Shown one piece after another: positions 9,497-19,011 of a stretch of DNA of 64,000 nucleotides. Made by a program: the position numbers and the translations under genes. Location: NCBI RefSeq assembly GCF_000473895.1, contig NZ_ASSJ01000001.1, positions 89,557 through 153,556 of the forward strand, given 5' to 3'. The stretch's first letter is position 1, and every line of letters begins with the position of its first letter. The notes below the pieces were generated by a model. It worked only from the letters and a program-made list of their open reading frames with translations, did no database searches and was not told the origin of the DNA. This stretch comes from Rubidibacter lacunae KORDI 51-2 (GTDB lineage: Bacteria > Cyanobacteriota > Cyanobacteriia > Cyanobacteriales > Rubidibacteraceae).

Positions 9497-10516
9497 CTAC
9501 TGGATGGATGCCGCCACCCCCGCACCTGCTACTGCCAGCCCCAGCCACAGTAAAAAGCAATTGCGTGCCAGATCCAGGGCCCGCTCAATTGTTTCCGGCG
9601 CGATCGCGCGCTCCGGCTCGCCCAACCGGGGTTTGAACGTCGCCGCACCTTGGTAATAGTTCGTCCCGCCGAGCTGCACTCCCAAGCTAGCCGCAAATGC
9701 ACACTCGCTCCAGCCGGCATTGGGACTGGGATCCAAAGCGGCGTCGCGACGGCACAATTGCCAAACTGCCCGCGGTCGCCCGCCAAGCATAGCGATCGTC
9801 AGGACCGTCAGCCGGCACGGCAGCCACGTCAGCACATCCTCAAATCGCGCGCTGAACCACCCCAGATCTCGATATGGTTCGTACCGGTAACCCACCATCG
9901 AGTCGAGGGTGCTCGCTCCCTTGTAAGCCAGCGCCAGCGCCGGGCCAGTCACGCCTGGCAGTGCCATCCCCACAATCCCGTAGAACAGGGGAGCCGTCAC
10001 CCCATCCGTCGTATTCTCCGCCACGGTCTCCAGCACCGCTCTAAGTATTTCCGGTTCGTCCAGATCCGCCGTATCCCTTCCGACATATCGACTCAGCTGC
10101 GACCTCGCTGCCGGTAAATCACCTGCTGCCAGGGGCTCCAGCACTTCGCCAGCTGCCCGCCGCAAAGTCCGCAGTGCAAAACAGCTCGCGAGCAGCACGA
10201 TCTCCACAGCAATTGCCAGGCTAGGATGCAAGACTCCCGCCAACCGCACGGCACCCCATCCCACGAGTCCGCTGCCAATGATGGTGCATACGCCCATTAA
10301 GACACCTGCCAGTCGCTGCAATGACCCCCCCGGACACGTTGCGAGAATCGCGCGCGTCCCGCCGGCAATTGTTACTCCCATCACCTGGACGGGATGCAGC
10401 CATTGTTGTGGATCGCCGAGACAGAAGTCCAATCCTGCTGCCCCAACTAATATCACTGCTGCCGCGATCGCATCGTGCAACTGCTGACCTCCTGACAGGT
10501 TCTCCTTCGCCGCCAA
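9497..10516 (-). CDS. cbiB: Adenosylcobinamide-phosphate synthase CbiB/CobD
   Basis: This 339-residue membrane enzyme attaches aminopropanol or its phosphate to adenosylcobyric acid in the late part of cobalamin synthesis. Family marks include the N-terminal GLDFCLGDPQQWLHPVQVMG, the loop RYVGRDTADLDEPEILRAVLETVAENTTDG, the segment YKGASTLDSMVGYR and the C-terminal PSPNAGWSECAFAASLGVQLGG. Several hydrophobic helices are evident. Length is typical. It stands alone; no other cobalamin gene or cobalamin riboswitch was seen nearby. Confidence 0.95.
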   Translation of the reverse strand: MAAKENLSGGQQLHDAIAAAVILVGAAGLDFCLGDPQQWLHPVQVMGVTIAGGTRAILATCPGGSLQRLAGVLMGVCTIIGSGLVGWGAVRLAGVLHPSLAIAVEIVLLASCFALRTLRRAAGEVLEPLAAGDLPAARSQLSRYVGRDTADLDEPEILRAVLETVAENTTDGVTAPLFYGIVGMALPGVTGPALALAYKGASTLDSMVGYRYEPYRDLGWFSARFEDVLTWLPCRLTVLTIAMLGGRPRAVWQLCRRDAALDPSPNAGWSECAFAASLGVQLGGTNYYQGAATFKPRLGEPERAIAPETIERALDLARNCFLLWLGLAVAGAGVAASIQ

Positions 10517-10657
10517 GTATCCGATGTGGACGTGAAAACGAGAGCGATTTCAACTCACAATTGAACTGCGTAAGCGTATAACCGATCGGACGATTCGAAA
10601 CAGGAGAGAAGACCCGTACAGTCGCTCAACTCGCTGCCGTTCCAACATCCGACATTT

Positions 10658-11101
10658 CTAGATCACAAAATTCGTTTCTTCACCCTGTGCAGCTTGCCAG
10701 CTCCGAGCATCGTAATACAGATCTGCCAAACTCACGCCATGCAAAGCTTCGTGCAGCTTGCGATGTAATTGTCGCCACAAACTTAATGTCACCCAGTCTT
10801 CTGCATGCGAGGATGCTGGCTCGTGTCGTGGCAACGGCTCGACCGTCTCGCCAACGGCTTCGAAAATTTCACCCACAGAAATCTCGGCAGGCGATCGCGC
10901 CAGTTGATAGCCGCCGCGGGCGCCACGGATCGAGCGGACTATCCCTGCTTGACGCAACTCGATTAGCAGCTTTTCCAGATACGGAGCGGGCAAATCCTGC
11001 CGGCTGGCGATCGCCTTCACCGAAACTGGAGTGCCATCAACTTGCAAGCTTAGATCGAGCAGCGCCTTGACGCTGTAATGTCCGCGCGTAGTCAGTTTCA
11101 T
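10658..11101 (-). CDS. Rrf2 family transcriptional regulator
   Basis: This 147-residue regulator starts MKLTTRGHYSVKALLDLS, the standard Rrf2 N-terminus. A winged helix follows (PVSVKAIASRQDLPAPYLEKLLIELRQAG, then IVRSIRGARGGYQLARSP). The C-terminal region has no Cys residues, so it lacks the three-cysteine Fe-S ligand set of IscR or NsrR and may not bind a cluster. The start at 11101 matches the family; the frame is open 17 codons upstream without conserved sequence. Targets are unknown. Cyanobacterial Rrf2 proteins of this kind are commonly annotated as cysteine/Fe-S-related regulators, but nothing nearby tests that. Confidence 0.9.
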   Translation of the reverse strand: MKLTTRGHYSVKALLDLSLQVDGTPVSVKAIASRQDLPAPYLEKLLIELRQAGIVRSIRGARGGYQLARSPAEISVGEIFEAVGETVEPLPRHEPASSHAEDWVTLSLWRQLHRKLHEALHGVSLADLYYDARSWQAAQGEETNFVI

Positions 11102-11698
11102 GTACCAAAGCGGTATCGGAATCGATGCCGAGCCAATCGGGGCTTCTCTCAAACTTCTTTACTGTAAAACCCCCTAACCTAAAATGGTCGGTGCCCGGTC
11201 TGATATCGCCGTACAAGCATTTATAATGACGCGTTGGGCTGCTTCTCTTGCGCGTCAAAACCCTTGCCAAGAGGGCGATTCCAATCATTGGGTATTCTCG
11301 AGGTCAGTTCATTAAACTTTCAGAGCACTATTGCCTAAATAATTGGGAACGCGCGCATCCATCGTCCGTCTAGCAAGGCATCTCCGGGCATTCGGGCGGT
11401 AGAATCGTTTGACAATAGGCGTATCGATTGAGCGGTTGCCCGGCGATCGCCGCACCGTCGGGGAAATAGTAGTTGCACGCGATCGTGTGACAGCTTCTCA
11501 ATTACGCAAACGGTGGGAATGTCGCGATTTTCTCGGACAGCTAGTAGTTAATTCGGTTGCATGTTGCGATCGCTTTTCGCCGTTGAATGTACTATAGTTT
11601 TAAGAAGTCAACCAACAGGTGAATTGCGGGCGACCGCATACCCGGAGTCGAGCGATTCTCTCTGTCACCCTCGTTCGTTACTTAGCGAGTTTCAATTG
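11102..11698. other. Divergent control region between rrf2 and cyabrB
   Basis: About 600 bases hold the promoters of the divergent rrf2 and cyabrB genes. A TGTACTATAG stretch near 11588 with a TTGCAT about 30 bases before it could be the cyabrB promoter. No convincing coding frame or RNA gene was seen. Confidence 0.35.
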
Positions 11699-12091
11699 AT
11701 GGCTACCAAAAAGAAAAAAATCGAGCTGCTGACCGGCGAAGAGTTACTCAAGAAAGTCGACGAGCTCGGCGACCTCAGTAAAGTGGAGAAGGCTCGAGAG
11801 TGCGGTTACTACACCGTCACAAAGAATAACGTCGAGCGCGTGAACATGATGAAGTTCTACAACGCGCTGATTGAAGCCAAGGGAGTCGAACTCGACAGTA
11901 GTGGCAACGGACACGGACGTGGAGGTCGTTCGGCCAGCTATCGCATCAGCGTGCAGTCGAATGGCAATTTGCTTATCGGCTCGGCGTATACGAAAAAGAT
12001 GAGTCTTAACCCAGGCGACGAGTTCGAGATTACACTTGGTCGCAAGCACATCCACCTCAAACAAGTTGGGGCGGGTGACGACGAGGAATAA
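11699..12091 (+). CDS. AbrB-like transcriptional regulator (cyAbrB)
   Basis: This 130-residue protein is a cyanobacterial AbrB. It opens MATKKKKIELLTGEELLKK and then VDELGDLSKVEKARECGYY, the conserved N-terminal domain of cyAbrB proteins. The AbrB-type DNA-binding swapped-hairpin domain is at the C-terminus (SYRISVQSNGNLLIGSAYT, NPGDEFEITLGRKHIHL). This C-terminal placement is the reverse of Bacillus AbrB and is specific to cyanobacteria, where the two paralogues tune carbon and nitrogen metabolism. The ATG at 11699 is chosen by family; the frame extends upstream without conservation. Which paralogue (cyAbrB1 or 2) this is cannot be settled by eye. Confidence 0.93.
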   Translation: MATKKKKIELLTGEELLKKVDELGDLSKVEKARECGYYTVTKNNVERVNMMKFYNALIEAKGVELDSSGNGHGRGGRSASYRISVQSNGNLLIGSAYTKKMSLNPGDEFEITLGRKHIHLKQVGAGDDEE

Positions 12092-12199
12092 ATTTTCGAC
12101 TACCCCAAGGGGTCTACCCTGCCGATTTGATTTAAAGGTTTGAAGGATATTGGCAGGCAAACGATAGTGAGATCGTGTGCCGGCTTGAGATGGCTGCTT

Positions 12200-12228
12200 C
12201 GCGGCACTCCAGTCCTAGGAGTGCCGCG
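12200..12228. terminator. Hairpin between convergent cyabrB and GT39 genes
   Basis: A perfect 11-base inverted repeat CGCGGCACTCC/GGAGTGCCGCG with a 7-base loop lies 110 bases after cyabrB and 42 bases beyond the stop of the convergent glycosyltransferase gene. It could end transcription from both sides, though only a short T run (TTT) follows on the plus strand. Confidence 0.65.
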
Positions 12229-12269
12229 TTTGGTGCGTGTGGGTTCGAGGTGCGGATATTCTGTTGACC

Positions 12270-13925
12270 CTAGCCCGGCTGACATTGAGCTACGGGAATT
12301 GATGCGTCTTCTACCGCGGACAGTTTTCTCACCATGACTAGCTTGGGTCCAATCTCCCGACCGGGCAGGGACTCGAACTGCAAGGCAGCCAAGGTTTCCG
12401 GATCGAGTAGGAAATGCGAGCCGGCCTCGGCTGCATGCCAGCGTTCGCAAGCGTTATCCGCCGATACTGGCATCACTCGACGGCCGCTGTAGAAACTGAG
12501 CGACGGTCGTTCCTTCGGCGCAATGTACACGGGCTCCGATACAGGTAGATTGTGGATCTCTGCGGCAACGGGAAGCACCGGGAACGCTTCCTCTAACTCC
12601 CACAACCAAGCTGGGGTAGAAAAAAAGACGAATAACGACACGTAAGTACCCCAAAAGAGTATGGCAATAAATTGCGGATCGCGACGCCAGAGCAATAATG
12701 CCGACATCCCTTGTGTCAGTGCCAGACACGCCACGGCGATAACAACCCCGGTAATGCCATTGTTGTTGGTTTGCACTAGGTGTAGACCGTAAACTGCGGC
12801 CGTTAAACTCAATCCTGCTGCCCCTAGCGCCCAGAACTTGGGATAAGGTTGGGCTGCCGGGCGGCACTCGAGGTCCGCGAGTGCCGCTCCAGCTGCTAAA
12901 GCTAGCCCAGGATAGATCGGCAGCACGTACCAGTACAATTTTGTGGACATCAATGTAACTGCTGTGAAGTAGAGCCCGCACCACACCATGACTAGCCGCG
13001 CCCAACTCCACGGGTGCTCCCGCCCCGCCAGATTCAGTCCCCATGCTGCCACTACCAACCACGGCAACGAACGCAGCATCTGCAGCAGATAAAACCAAGG
13101 TGGTTCGGCATGTTCGTCCACTGTTGACCAGATGCGTTCGGCTGACTGCGCCCAGAGTGCGGTTTCTGCAAACGTCTCGGCGTAGCGCGACCACTGAGCT
13201 GCGTACCATGCGATCGCAGGTGCGCTACCAAGCGTAAGCCCGCACCAGAACGACAAACTGAGGAATAATCGAGGCGTATCCCACAGCACGAACGCCCCCA
13301 GGATCGCGCCGACGAGCAAGCCAGCGATGCCCTTTGTCAGCACCATCAAACTCAGCCCCAGTCCGATACCCAAACTCCAGCGTGCGTCCCGTCGCGATCG
13401 CAATACGCACCACAGGGTCAGGATGGCAAAGCAGGTCAGCGCTCCATCCAGCATTGCCAAACGACCGTGCCGTATCACGGGCAGCGTCGTCAGATAGACT
13501 AGTGCCGCGAGCAATGCCGGGCGTCTTGTGGGAAATAGCTCGCACCCGACTCCATACAGCAACGGCACTGACAGAGCTGTCAGCAATGCTCCCGGAAAAC
13601 GTGCCGTCCAGGCTGTTGCAGACCCGCCAAATCTGTAAGCAAGCGCGACGAGATTGTGGACGAGCGGGGGTTTGTTGAGATAAGGCTTGCCCCAAAGCGT
13701 CGGGAACAACCAGTGCTGCGATCCGGAGGGTGCGATCCAGATTTCACGCGCCACCTGCGCCACGATCCCTTCATCCCAGTCACGCAGCGGTACGCCACCT
13801 AAATTAACTGTGGCTAACGCGATCGCGGCAATGAACAATCCAACAATCCACGCACCCTCACTCCAGTCCAGTCGCTGGCGCACCCGTTGCCGCGCGCGGT
13901 CCCAGGCAAATGCTTGACGACTCAT
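12270..13925 (-). CDS. GT39-family glycosyltransferase (ArnT/PMT-like)
   Basis: This 551-residue integral membrane protein has about ten hydrophobic helices. The catalytic loop GGVPLRDWDEGIVAQVARE near residue 50 carries the DWDEG acidic motif of GT39 enzymes, which move a sugar from a polyprenyl-phosphate carrier to a lipid or protein. The segments YLNKPPLVHNLVALAYRFGG and RLAMLDGALTCFAIL match dolichyl-phosphate-mannose-protein transferase-like (PMT_2) proteins. The C-terminal ~100 residues form a soluble, probably periplasmic domain. The acceptor is unknown. A second, unrelated-length member of the family lies at 41680. Confidence 0.85.
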   Translation of the reverse strand: MSRQAFAWDRARQRVRQRLDWSEGAWIVGLFIAAIALATVNLGGVPLRDWDEGIVAQVAREIWIAPSGSQHWLFPTLWGKPYLNKPPLVHNLVALAYRFGGSATAWTARFPGALLTALSVPLLYGVGCELFPTRRPALLAALVYLTTLPVIRHGRLAMLDGALTCFAILTLWCVLRSRRDARWSLGIGLGLSLMVLTKGIAGLLVGAILGAFVLWDTPRLFLSLSFWCGLTLGSAPAIAWYAAQWSRYAETFAETALWAQSAERIWSTVDEHAEPPWFYLLQMLRSLPWLVVAAWGLNLAGREHPWSWARLVMVWCGLYFTAVTLMSTKLYWYVLPIYPGLALAAGAALADLECRPAAQPYPKFWALGAAGLSLTAAVYGLHLVQTNNNGITGVVIAVACLALTQGMSALLLWRRDPQFIAILFWGTYVSLFVFFSTPAWLWELEEAFPVLPVAAEIHNLPVSEPVYIAPKERPSLSFYSGRRVMPVSADNACERWHAAEAGSHFLLDPETLAALQFESLPGREIGPKLVMVRKLSAVEDASIPVAQCQPG

Positions 13926-14490
13926 GATTCCTGTTTAGCGACCCATTAGACCGCAAACGTCTCGCGCGTTGCGCCATATGGTCTGCCCTGGCAAGAGCTT
14001 CCCATCACTCTTTTAACGCCTTCCCGATTGAGGGGGCAGCACCATCAGTGGAGACGGGCTACTACAAAGCCTTCTCATTCTATCGGGCACTGCGCCGCCC
14101 CCATGCAGTTGGGTTTAAAACTGCCTTACTCGCAATCGGTTGAGCTGATTTGCAGGGAATTCAAGGAGTCCAATAAGCAGAAATACTAGTGCTAATATAG
14201 GGTGAACTAATACAGGCGTCTGAAAAGCTCTGGCATAGCGTTCCTTTTGTGCTGCACGAACGGCGGCAGTATAAGGACGGGAAAGTTGGAGCGACTTATT
14301 CGCCAACCCTGCAGAGCAGCTGCAACGTTAGGAGTTTGCTCCGCATCTTTAGTTTCGCAGAGCATTTGCGCACTCCCGAATGGTTGCATGGCTATTGTCA
14401 GTTTGCAAAGGCTGTAGGATGAGCTCTCTGTTTGTTGCTTTCACAGAAGTTGCCACCTTCCCGACAGGTAGGACTTAACATACTCGGTAC
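13926..14490. other. Intergenic region with one doubtful small membrane ORF
   Basis: This 565-base stretch separates the GT39 gene from the divergent antiporter gene. A 63-codon minus-strand frame (14115-14306) ends with a hydrophobic stretch, ILALVFLLIGLLEF, and could be a small membrane protein or a relic. I do not recognise it and saw no ribosome binding site that supports it. Confidence 0.25.
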
Positions 14491-16416
14491 ATGGAAGGAT
14501 TCTCGCTGACCCTGCAGATTGTCATTGCTGTCTTCGCCGGGATCGGCGCGCAGGTGCTGGGCGAAACCTTAAAGGTACCGAGCATTGTTTTTCTGCTGCT
14601 ATCCGGACTCTTGCTTGGATCGGAGGGACTCGGACTGCTTCGACCGTCTGAGCTGGGTGTAGGGCTCGAGTCCCTCGTGGCGCTGTCGGTCGCAATCATT
14701 TTGTTCGAAGGGGGGCTCAACCTGTCCCTCCGCGACCTCGGCCGCGTGTCGAGCAGCCTGCGCAATTTGGTGACGCTTGGGACCGGATTAACGCTGGCTG
14801 GAGGCGGCATGGCAGCGCACTGGTTGGGCGAGTTCCCTTGGCAGCTTGCCTTCCTCTATGCGTCGTTAGTGGTGGTTACCGGGCCGACGGTGATCGGGCC
14901 GCTGCTCAAGCAAGTTGCAGTCGACAAACAGGTAGCAACGCTGCTCGAAGGGGAAGGGGTATTGATCGATCCGGTTGGTGCCATTTTGGCGGTGGTCGTG
15001 CTGGATACGATCCTCAACAGCAACGCCGATGCAGTCGTCGACGTTCTAGTCGGGCTGGCACTGCGCTCGGCAATCGGGATTGGTTTGGGCATCGCAGGTG
15101 GCAGTCTGCTGGGGTTAGCGCTACGGCGGCTCAATTTTTTATCTGAGGACCTTAAGAACCTCGTTGTCCTGGCAGGTGTCTGGGGGTTGTTCGGACTCTC
15201 ACAGATGCTACAAAGCGAGTCGGGTTTGATGACAACAGTCGTTGCGGGCATCGTTCTGCGCGACTTCTCAGTGCCCGAAGAGCGCATGCTGCGACGCTTT
15301 AAGGGTCAATTGACGTTGCTGTGCGTTTCGGTATTGTTCGTGCTGCTATCAGCAGATCTTTCGGTTGCCAGTATCGTTGCCCTGGGCTGGGGAAGCGTGC
15401 TGACGGTGCTCGTGCTCATGCTGCTCGTTCGGCCGCTGAGCGTGTGGTTGTGTACGTTTAATAGCAATCTTCACTGGCGGCAAAAGCTTTTCGTTGCATG
15501 GGTGGCTCCAAAGGGCATCGTATCGGCATCGGTGGCATCGCTGTTCGCAATATTGTTGACTCAACGCGGCTACAACGGCGGCGACTCGCTGAAAGCCATT
15601 GTTTTCTTGACCATTATGATGACCGTGTTCGCCCAGGGATTAACGGCGCGTTGGGTAGCAAATTGGTTGCAGATTACATCCGAGGAAGCTACTGGAGCCG
15701 TCATCGTCGGCTGTAATCCCCTGGGACGGTTAGTCGGACGTCTGTTTCAGGAACAGGGGGAATCGGTTGTGATGATCGACACCGACCCAGATGCTTGTGC
15801 CTTGGCTGAAGCCGATAACCTGCCGGTGTTTCAAAGCAGCGCGCTCAATGCTGACGTGTTGCATGAGGCAGGAATTGGCTCAGTCGGCACATTCCTGGCC
15901 ATGACCAGCAATGGTGAGGTGAACTCGGTGCTAGCACAGCGAGCAGTGGAAGAATTCCAACCACCACGCGTATTTGCGGTTTTGCCCCAAAGTATGCCGA
16001 CAGCAGCAAACGGCGTCAAGACCAAAGTCAATTCGGCGTTTGTCGCGCGACTGCCGATTAAAACTTGGAATCAATATCTCACCGAAGGGCAGATGAAGCT
16101 CGGTCGCACGGTGTTAGGGGGCGAAGGATTGTCGTTTCAGCAAGCTCACCTGCAGGCCCTGATTCGGGCTGGCGAGTTGCTGCCACTGCTGCTGCGGCGA
16201 AGCGGTCGCTTACAAATCGCAAGAGCGACAGAAGCGTGGCAGCAAGACGACGAACTTGTTTATATACTGCACGATCCGCGACCAAAACTACTCAAGCGGT
16301 TGTCGGGGAGTAGTTCGACCTCCCGGCTGGCGTTAGAGAAGCTACCTGAGGTCGAGGAAGTGCCCCTGGCTGCTCCTACGGACAAATATCCGCCAGTTGC
16401 CGACCCCCAGCTTTAG
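14491..16416 (+). CDS. CPA-type Na+(K+)/H+ antiporter with TrkA-N domain
   Basis: This 641-residue protein has about 12 transmembrane helices (residues ~5-395) of the cation:proton antiporter superfamily. The ion-site region reads VVTGPTVIGPLL followed by EGEGVLIDPVGAILAVV, where Asp replaces the ND or DD pair by position. A regulatory TrkA-N (RCK) domain follows from ~residue 405 with the nucleotide-binding start GAVIVGCNPLGRLVGRLF and the acidic end of beta-2, VVMIDTD. Such fusions couple antiport to the NAD(H) state. It is a single gene with a hairpin just after its stop. The transported cation cannot be told from sequence. Confidence 0.9.
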   Translation: MEGFSLTLQIVIAVFAGIGAQVLGETLKVPSIVFLLLSGLLLGSEGLGLLRPSELGVGLESLVALSVAIILFEGGLNLSLRDLGRVSSSLRNLVTLGTGLTLAGGGMAAHWLGEFPWQLAFLYASLVVVTGPTVIGPLLKQVAVDKQVATLLEGEGVLIDPVGAILAVVVLDTILNSNADAVVDVLVGLALRSAIGIGLGIAGGSLLGLALRRLNFLSEDLKNLVVLAGVWGLFGLSQMLQSESGLMTTVVAGIVLRDFSVPEERMLRRFKGQLTLLCVSVLFVLLSADLSVASIVALGWGSVLTVLVLMLLVRPLSVWLCTFNSNLHWRQKLFVAWVAPKGIVSASVASLFAILLTQRGYNGGDSLKAIVFLTIMMTVFAQGLTARWVANWLQITSEEATGAVIVGCNPLGRLVGRLFQEQGESVVMIDTDPDACALAEADNLPVFQSSALNADVLHEAGIGSVGTFLAMTSNGEVNSVLAQRAVEEFQPPRVFAVLPQSMPTAANGVKTKVNSAFVARLPIKTWNQYLTEGQMKLGRTVLGGEGLSFQQAHLQALIRAGELLPLLLRRSGRLQIARATEAWQQDDELVYILHDPRPKLLKRLSGSSSTSRLALEKLPEVEEVPLAAPTDKYPPVADPQL

Positions 16417-16445
16417 CAATAGCAAAATGCTCGAACGCTCTAGCG

Positions 16446-16469
16446 AGAGCGGGGTAAGTGACCCGCTCT
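16446..16469 (+). terminator. Hairpin after antiporter gene
   Basis: An 8-base stem AGAGCGGG/CCCGCTCT with an 8-base loop begins 30 bases after the antiporter stop. It is followed by a weak T-rich stretch (TCTAAG). It may end the antiporter transcript or act with the second hairpin just downstream. Confidence 0.5.
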
Positions 16470-16487
16470 TCTAAGCTCAGATATGCC

Positions 16488-16512
16488 TTGCCCGACCGAA
16501 CCGGTCGGGCAA
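16488..16512. terminator. Hairpin between antiporter and pnp
   Basis: A 10-base stem TTGCCCGACC/GGTCGGGCAA with a 5-base loop lies ten bases past the pnp stop on the minus strand and 72 bases past the convergent antiporter gene. Its flanking A and T pairs make it a plausible two-way terminator. Confidence 0.65.
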
Positions 16513-16521
16513 AAGACAAGC

Positions 16522-18675
16522 CTAAGCGGTTGCGGCCGCCTCGCGTGCAGCAGCGGCTTCATCTGGGTGGATATTGAGACGCGTAAGGTTAATGCGGCCC
16601 TTGCTGTCGAGTTCGCGGACCTTCACGACCACCTCATCGCCGATCGCAACTTCATCTTCGACCTTACCAACGCGATAGTCGGCGAGTTGCGAAATGTGGA
16701 TCATGCCCTCTTTGCCCGGGGCAATTTCCACAAACGCTCCAATCGGGATGATGCGCGTGACGCGTCCTACACAAACATCGCCTTCGGTCACTTTGCGCGT
16801 CATGCCCTTAACGATACTCAGAGCGCGCTTGGCACCCTCCGAATCTGAAGACGACACGGTAACCGTTCCGTCATCTTCAATGTCGATCTTGGCTCCCGTT
16901 TGCTCGGTGATGCCCTTGATCGTGCGCCCGCCGGGCCCGATGACCAGACCGATCAGGTCGGGGTCGATTTTGTGCGACAGAAGGCGCGGTGCGAACTCCG
17001 ACATCTCAGGGCGCGGTGTCGCCAATACGGCCGTCATCTTTTCCAGAATGTGCAGGCGACCGGGCAATGCCTGGCGGATCGCGTCGGCGACGACATTGAG
17101 CGGCAGACCGGTAATCTTCATATCCATCTGCAACGCTGTAATGCCCGCATCGGTCCCCGCCACCTTAAAGTCCATGTCACCGAGGAAATCCTCAATGCCT
17201 TGGATATCGGTGAGGATCCGCACTTCCTCACTTTCTTTAATCAACCCCATCGCCACACCGCCAACTGGCTTGACGATGGGGACGCCCGCATCCATTAATG
17301 CCAGGGTCGAACCGCAGACCGAGCCCATTGAGGTCGAGCCGTTCGAAGATAGCACCTCAGAAACGACCCGCAGCACGTAGGGGAAGTCTTCCTTGGGGGG
17401 CAACACCGGCACGATCGCGCGTTCGGCGAGGGCACCGTGTCCGATTTCGCGGCGGCCGGGCGAGCGCATGGGCTTGGTTTCGCCCACCGAGTAGGGTGGG
17501 AAGTTGTAGTGGTGCAGGTAGCGCTTCTCGTCGTTGGGATGCAGCTCGTCGGCCAGATCCTGGGCGTCGCTGGGGGTGCCGAGGGTGGCAACCGATAGCA
17601 CCTGGGTCAGACCGCGCCGGAACATACCGCTACCGTGAACGCGCTTGGGCAACAGACCAACCCGGCAGTTAATCGGACGGACTTGGTCGAGGCTGCGGCC
17701 GTCCACTCGGACCTTGTCGCGGACGATCTGTTGGCGCATCAGCGAACGGGTCACGCCCTTGAACACTTTTGAGATTGCCTTGGCATCAGCAGCAACTCCT
17801 CGGGCAGCTGGCGCATCCTCGGGCAGCTCCGCGATCGCGCCAACGACAGTTGCCTTGACGGCGTCAAGGGCTGCATCGCGCTCGGGCTTGCTCAGCTCGA
17901 ACTGCTTGAGGACCTGCTCGATATCGTCCGTGGCGCGATCGCGGATGAATGTCTCCAGCTCGGGCGCGACGGCCGGTGGCGTCTCAATGGGGATTTCGAG
18001 ATCTAACTCAGCCATGAGTTCTCGCTGGGCTTGAATCAGATCGCTCGCCGCTTCGTAACCAAACTCAATCGCTTCGATCACGTCTTGCTCGGGCAACTGA
18101 TTGGCACCGGCTTCGACCATTACCACGCCGTCTGGCGACCCAGCGACCACTAAGTCGAGGTCGCCCCGCGCGATCTCGTCAAAGCTGGGGTTGATAATGA
18201 AGTCGTCACCGACCAGCCCGACCCGTACGGACGCCATCGGCCCTTGAAACGGAATTCCAGCCAGGATAGTTGCGAGTGATGCTCCCGTTACCGCCAACAC
18301 GTCCGGCGGCACTTGCTCGTCCATGGATAAAGTAGTTGCTACGATCTGAATATCGTCGCGAATCCACTGGGCAATTAGCGGGCGGAGCGGACGGTCGATC
18401 AGGCGGCTCGTCAGCGTTACCTTCTCGGGCGGGCGCCCCTCGCGCCGCAAAAAACCGCCGGGAATGCGACCGGCGGCGTAGAGTCTTTCTTCGTAATCAA
18501 CGAGTAGCGGCAAAAAGTCGATCCCTTCGCGGGCGCTGCTGCGAGTTGCCGTTACTAGCACGGTCGTATCGCCCGACTCGATGATGGCCGATCCGCCTGC
18601 CTGCGGCGCTAGCAAGCCGATCTTGACCTTGATGTCCCGACCGCTGAAGGGGATCGAGCGCTCTAACTCTTGCAT
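16522..18675 (-). CDS. pnp: Polyribonucleotide nucleotidyltransferase (PNPase)
   Basis: This 717-residue enzyme degrades RNA 3'-to-5' with phosphate and can also add nucleotides. Two RNase PH-like domains are present; the first starts [16 protein letters not shown] with [16 protein letters not shown], and the second has [18 protein letters not shown]. The KH domain ([20 protein letters not shown], about residues 560-615) and the S1 domain ([20 protein letters not shown] through [12 protein letters not shown]) follow in the standard order. Length is full. The long alanine-rich end ([11 protein letters not shown]) is ordinary. No rpsO gene lies in front, unlike in enterobacteria. Confidence 0.98.
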   Translation of the reverse strand: MQELERSIPFSGRDIKVKIGLLAPQAGGSAIIESGDTTVLVTATRSSAREGIDFLPLLVDYEERLYAAGRIPGGFLRREGRPPEKVTLTSRLIDRPLRPLIAQWIRDDIQIVATTLSMDEQVPPDVLAVTGASLATILAGIPFQGPMASVRVGLVGDDFIINPSFDEIARGDLDLVVAGSPDGVVMVEAGANQLPEQDVIEAIEFGYEAASDLIQAQRELMAELDLEIPIETPPAVAPELETFIRDRATDDIEQVLKQFELSKPERDAALDAVKATVVGAIAELPEDAPAARGVAADAKAISKVFKGVTRSLMRQQIVRDKVRVDGRSLDQVRPINCRVGLLPKRVHGSGMFRRGLTQVLSVATLGTPSDAQDLADELHPNDEKRYLHHYNFPPYSVGETKPMRSPGRREIGHGALAERAIVPVLPPKEDFPYVLRVVSEVLSSNGSTSMGSVCGSTLALMDAGVPIVKPVGGVAMGLIKESEEVRILTDIQGIEDFLGDMDFKVAGTDAGITALQMDMKITGLPLNVVADAIRQALPGRLHILEKMTAVLATPRPEMSEFAPRLLSHKIDPDLIGLVIGPGGRTIKGITEQTGAKIDIEDDGTVTVSSSDSEGAKRALSIVKGMTRKVTEGDVCVGRVTRIIPIGAFVEIAPGKEGMIHISQLADYRVGKVEDEVAIGDEVVVKVRELDSKGRINLTRLNIHPDEAAAAREAAATA

Positions 18676-19011
18676 GGGTGTCGAGGTCCCTAGTCTTTAT
18701 CACGTTTCTTTTGCTGTGGCAATCCTAGCACTTGCGTATTGGAGCTGCGCCGCGGGAACTGCCAGTTTGGCTGTACTCGCTGTCGCCGCGGGCACTCCCC
18801 CGCCATGGGTTACATGGGTTGGCCGACAGCAACTGCCAACCAGGCGCGATTGCGGCGCGCTAGGTTAGGGGAACTGGCGCGGCGACTGCTAGCGTTCCGA
18901 CCCGAAAGAGGGTTGGTTTTGCCGTTGGCGCTCGCTGCTGCCGCGTGCGATTGACTCCTACCGAGTCGCCACCCCTTCGACTGAAAAATTGACTATCAAA
19001 CGCAACGCGCA
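18676..19011. other. Divergent promoter region between pnp and SNF2 helicase
   Basis: This 336-base stretch lies between two genes transcribed away from each other and must hold both promoters. I see no coding frame that looks real and no repeat. Confidence 0.4.

Noticed and set aside
14115..14306. Small minus-strand frame with a hydrophobic stretch as a membrane peptide gene
   Set aside because: No ribosome binding site, no recognised family, and the region otherwise looks non-coding; kept only as a note in the intergenic entry.
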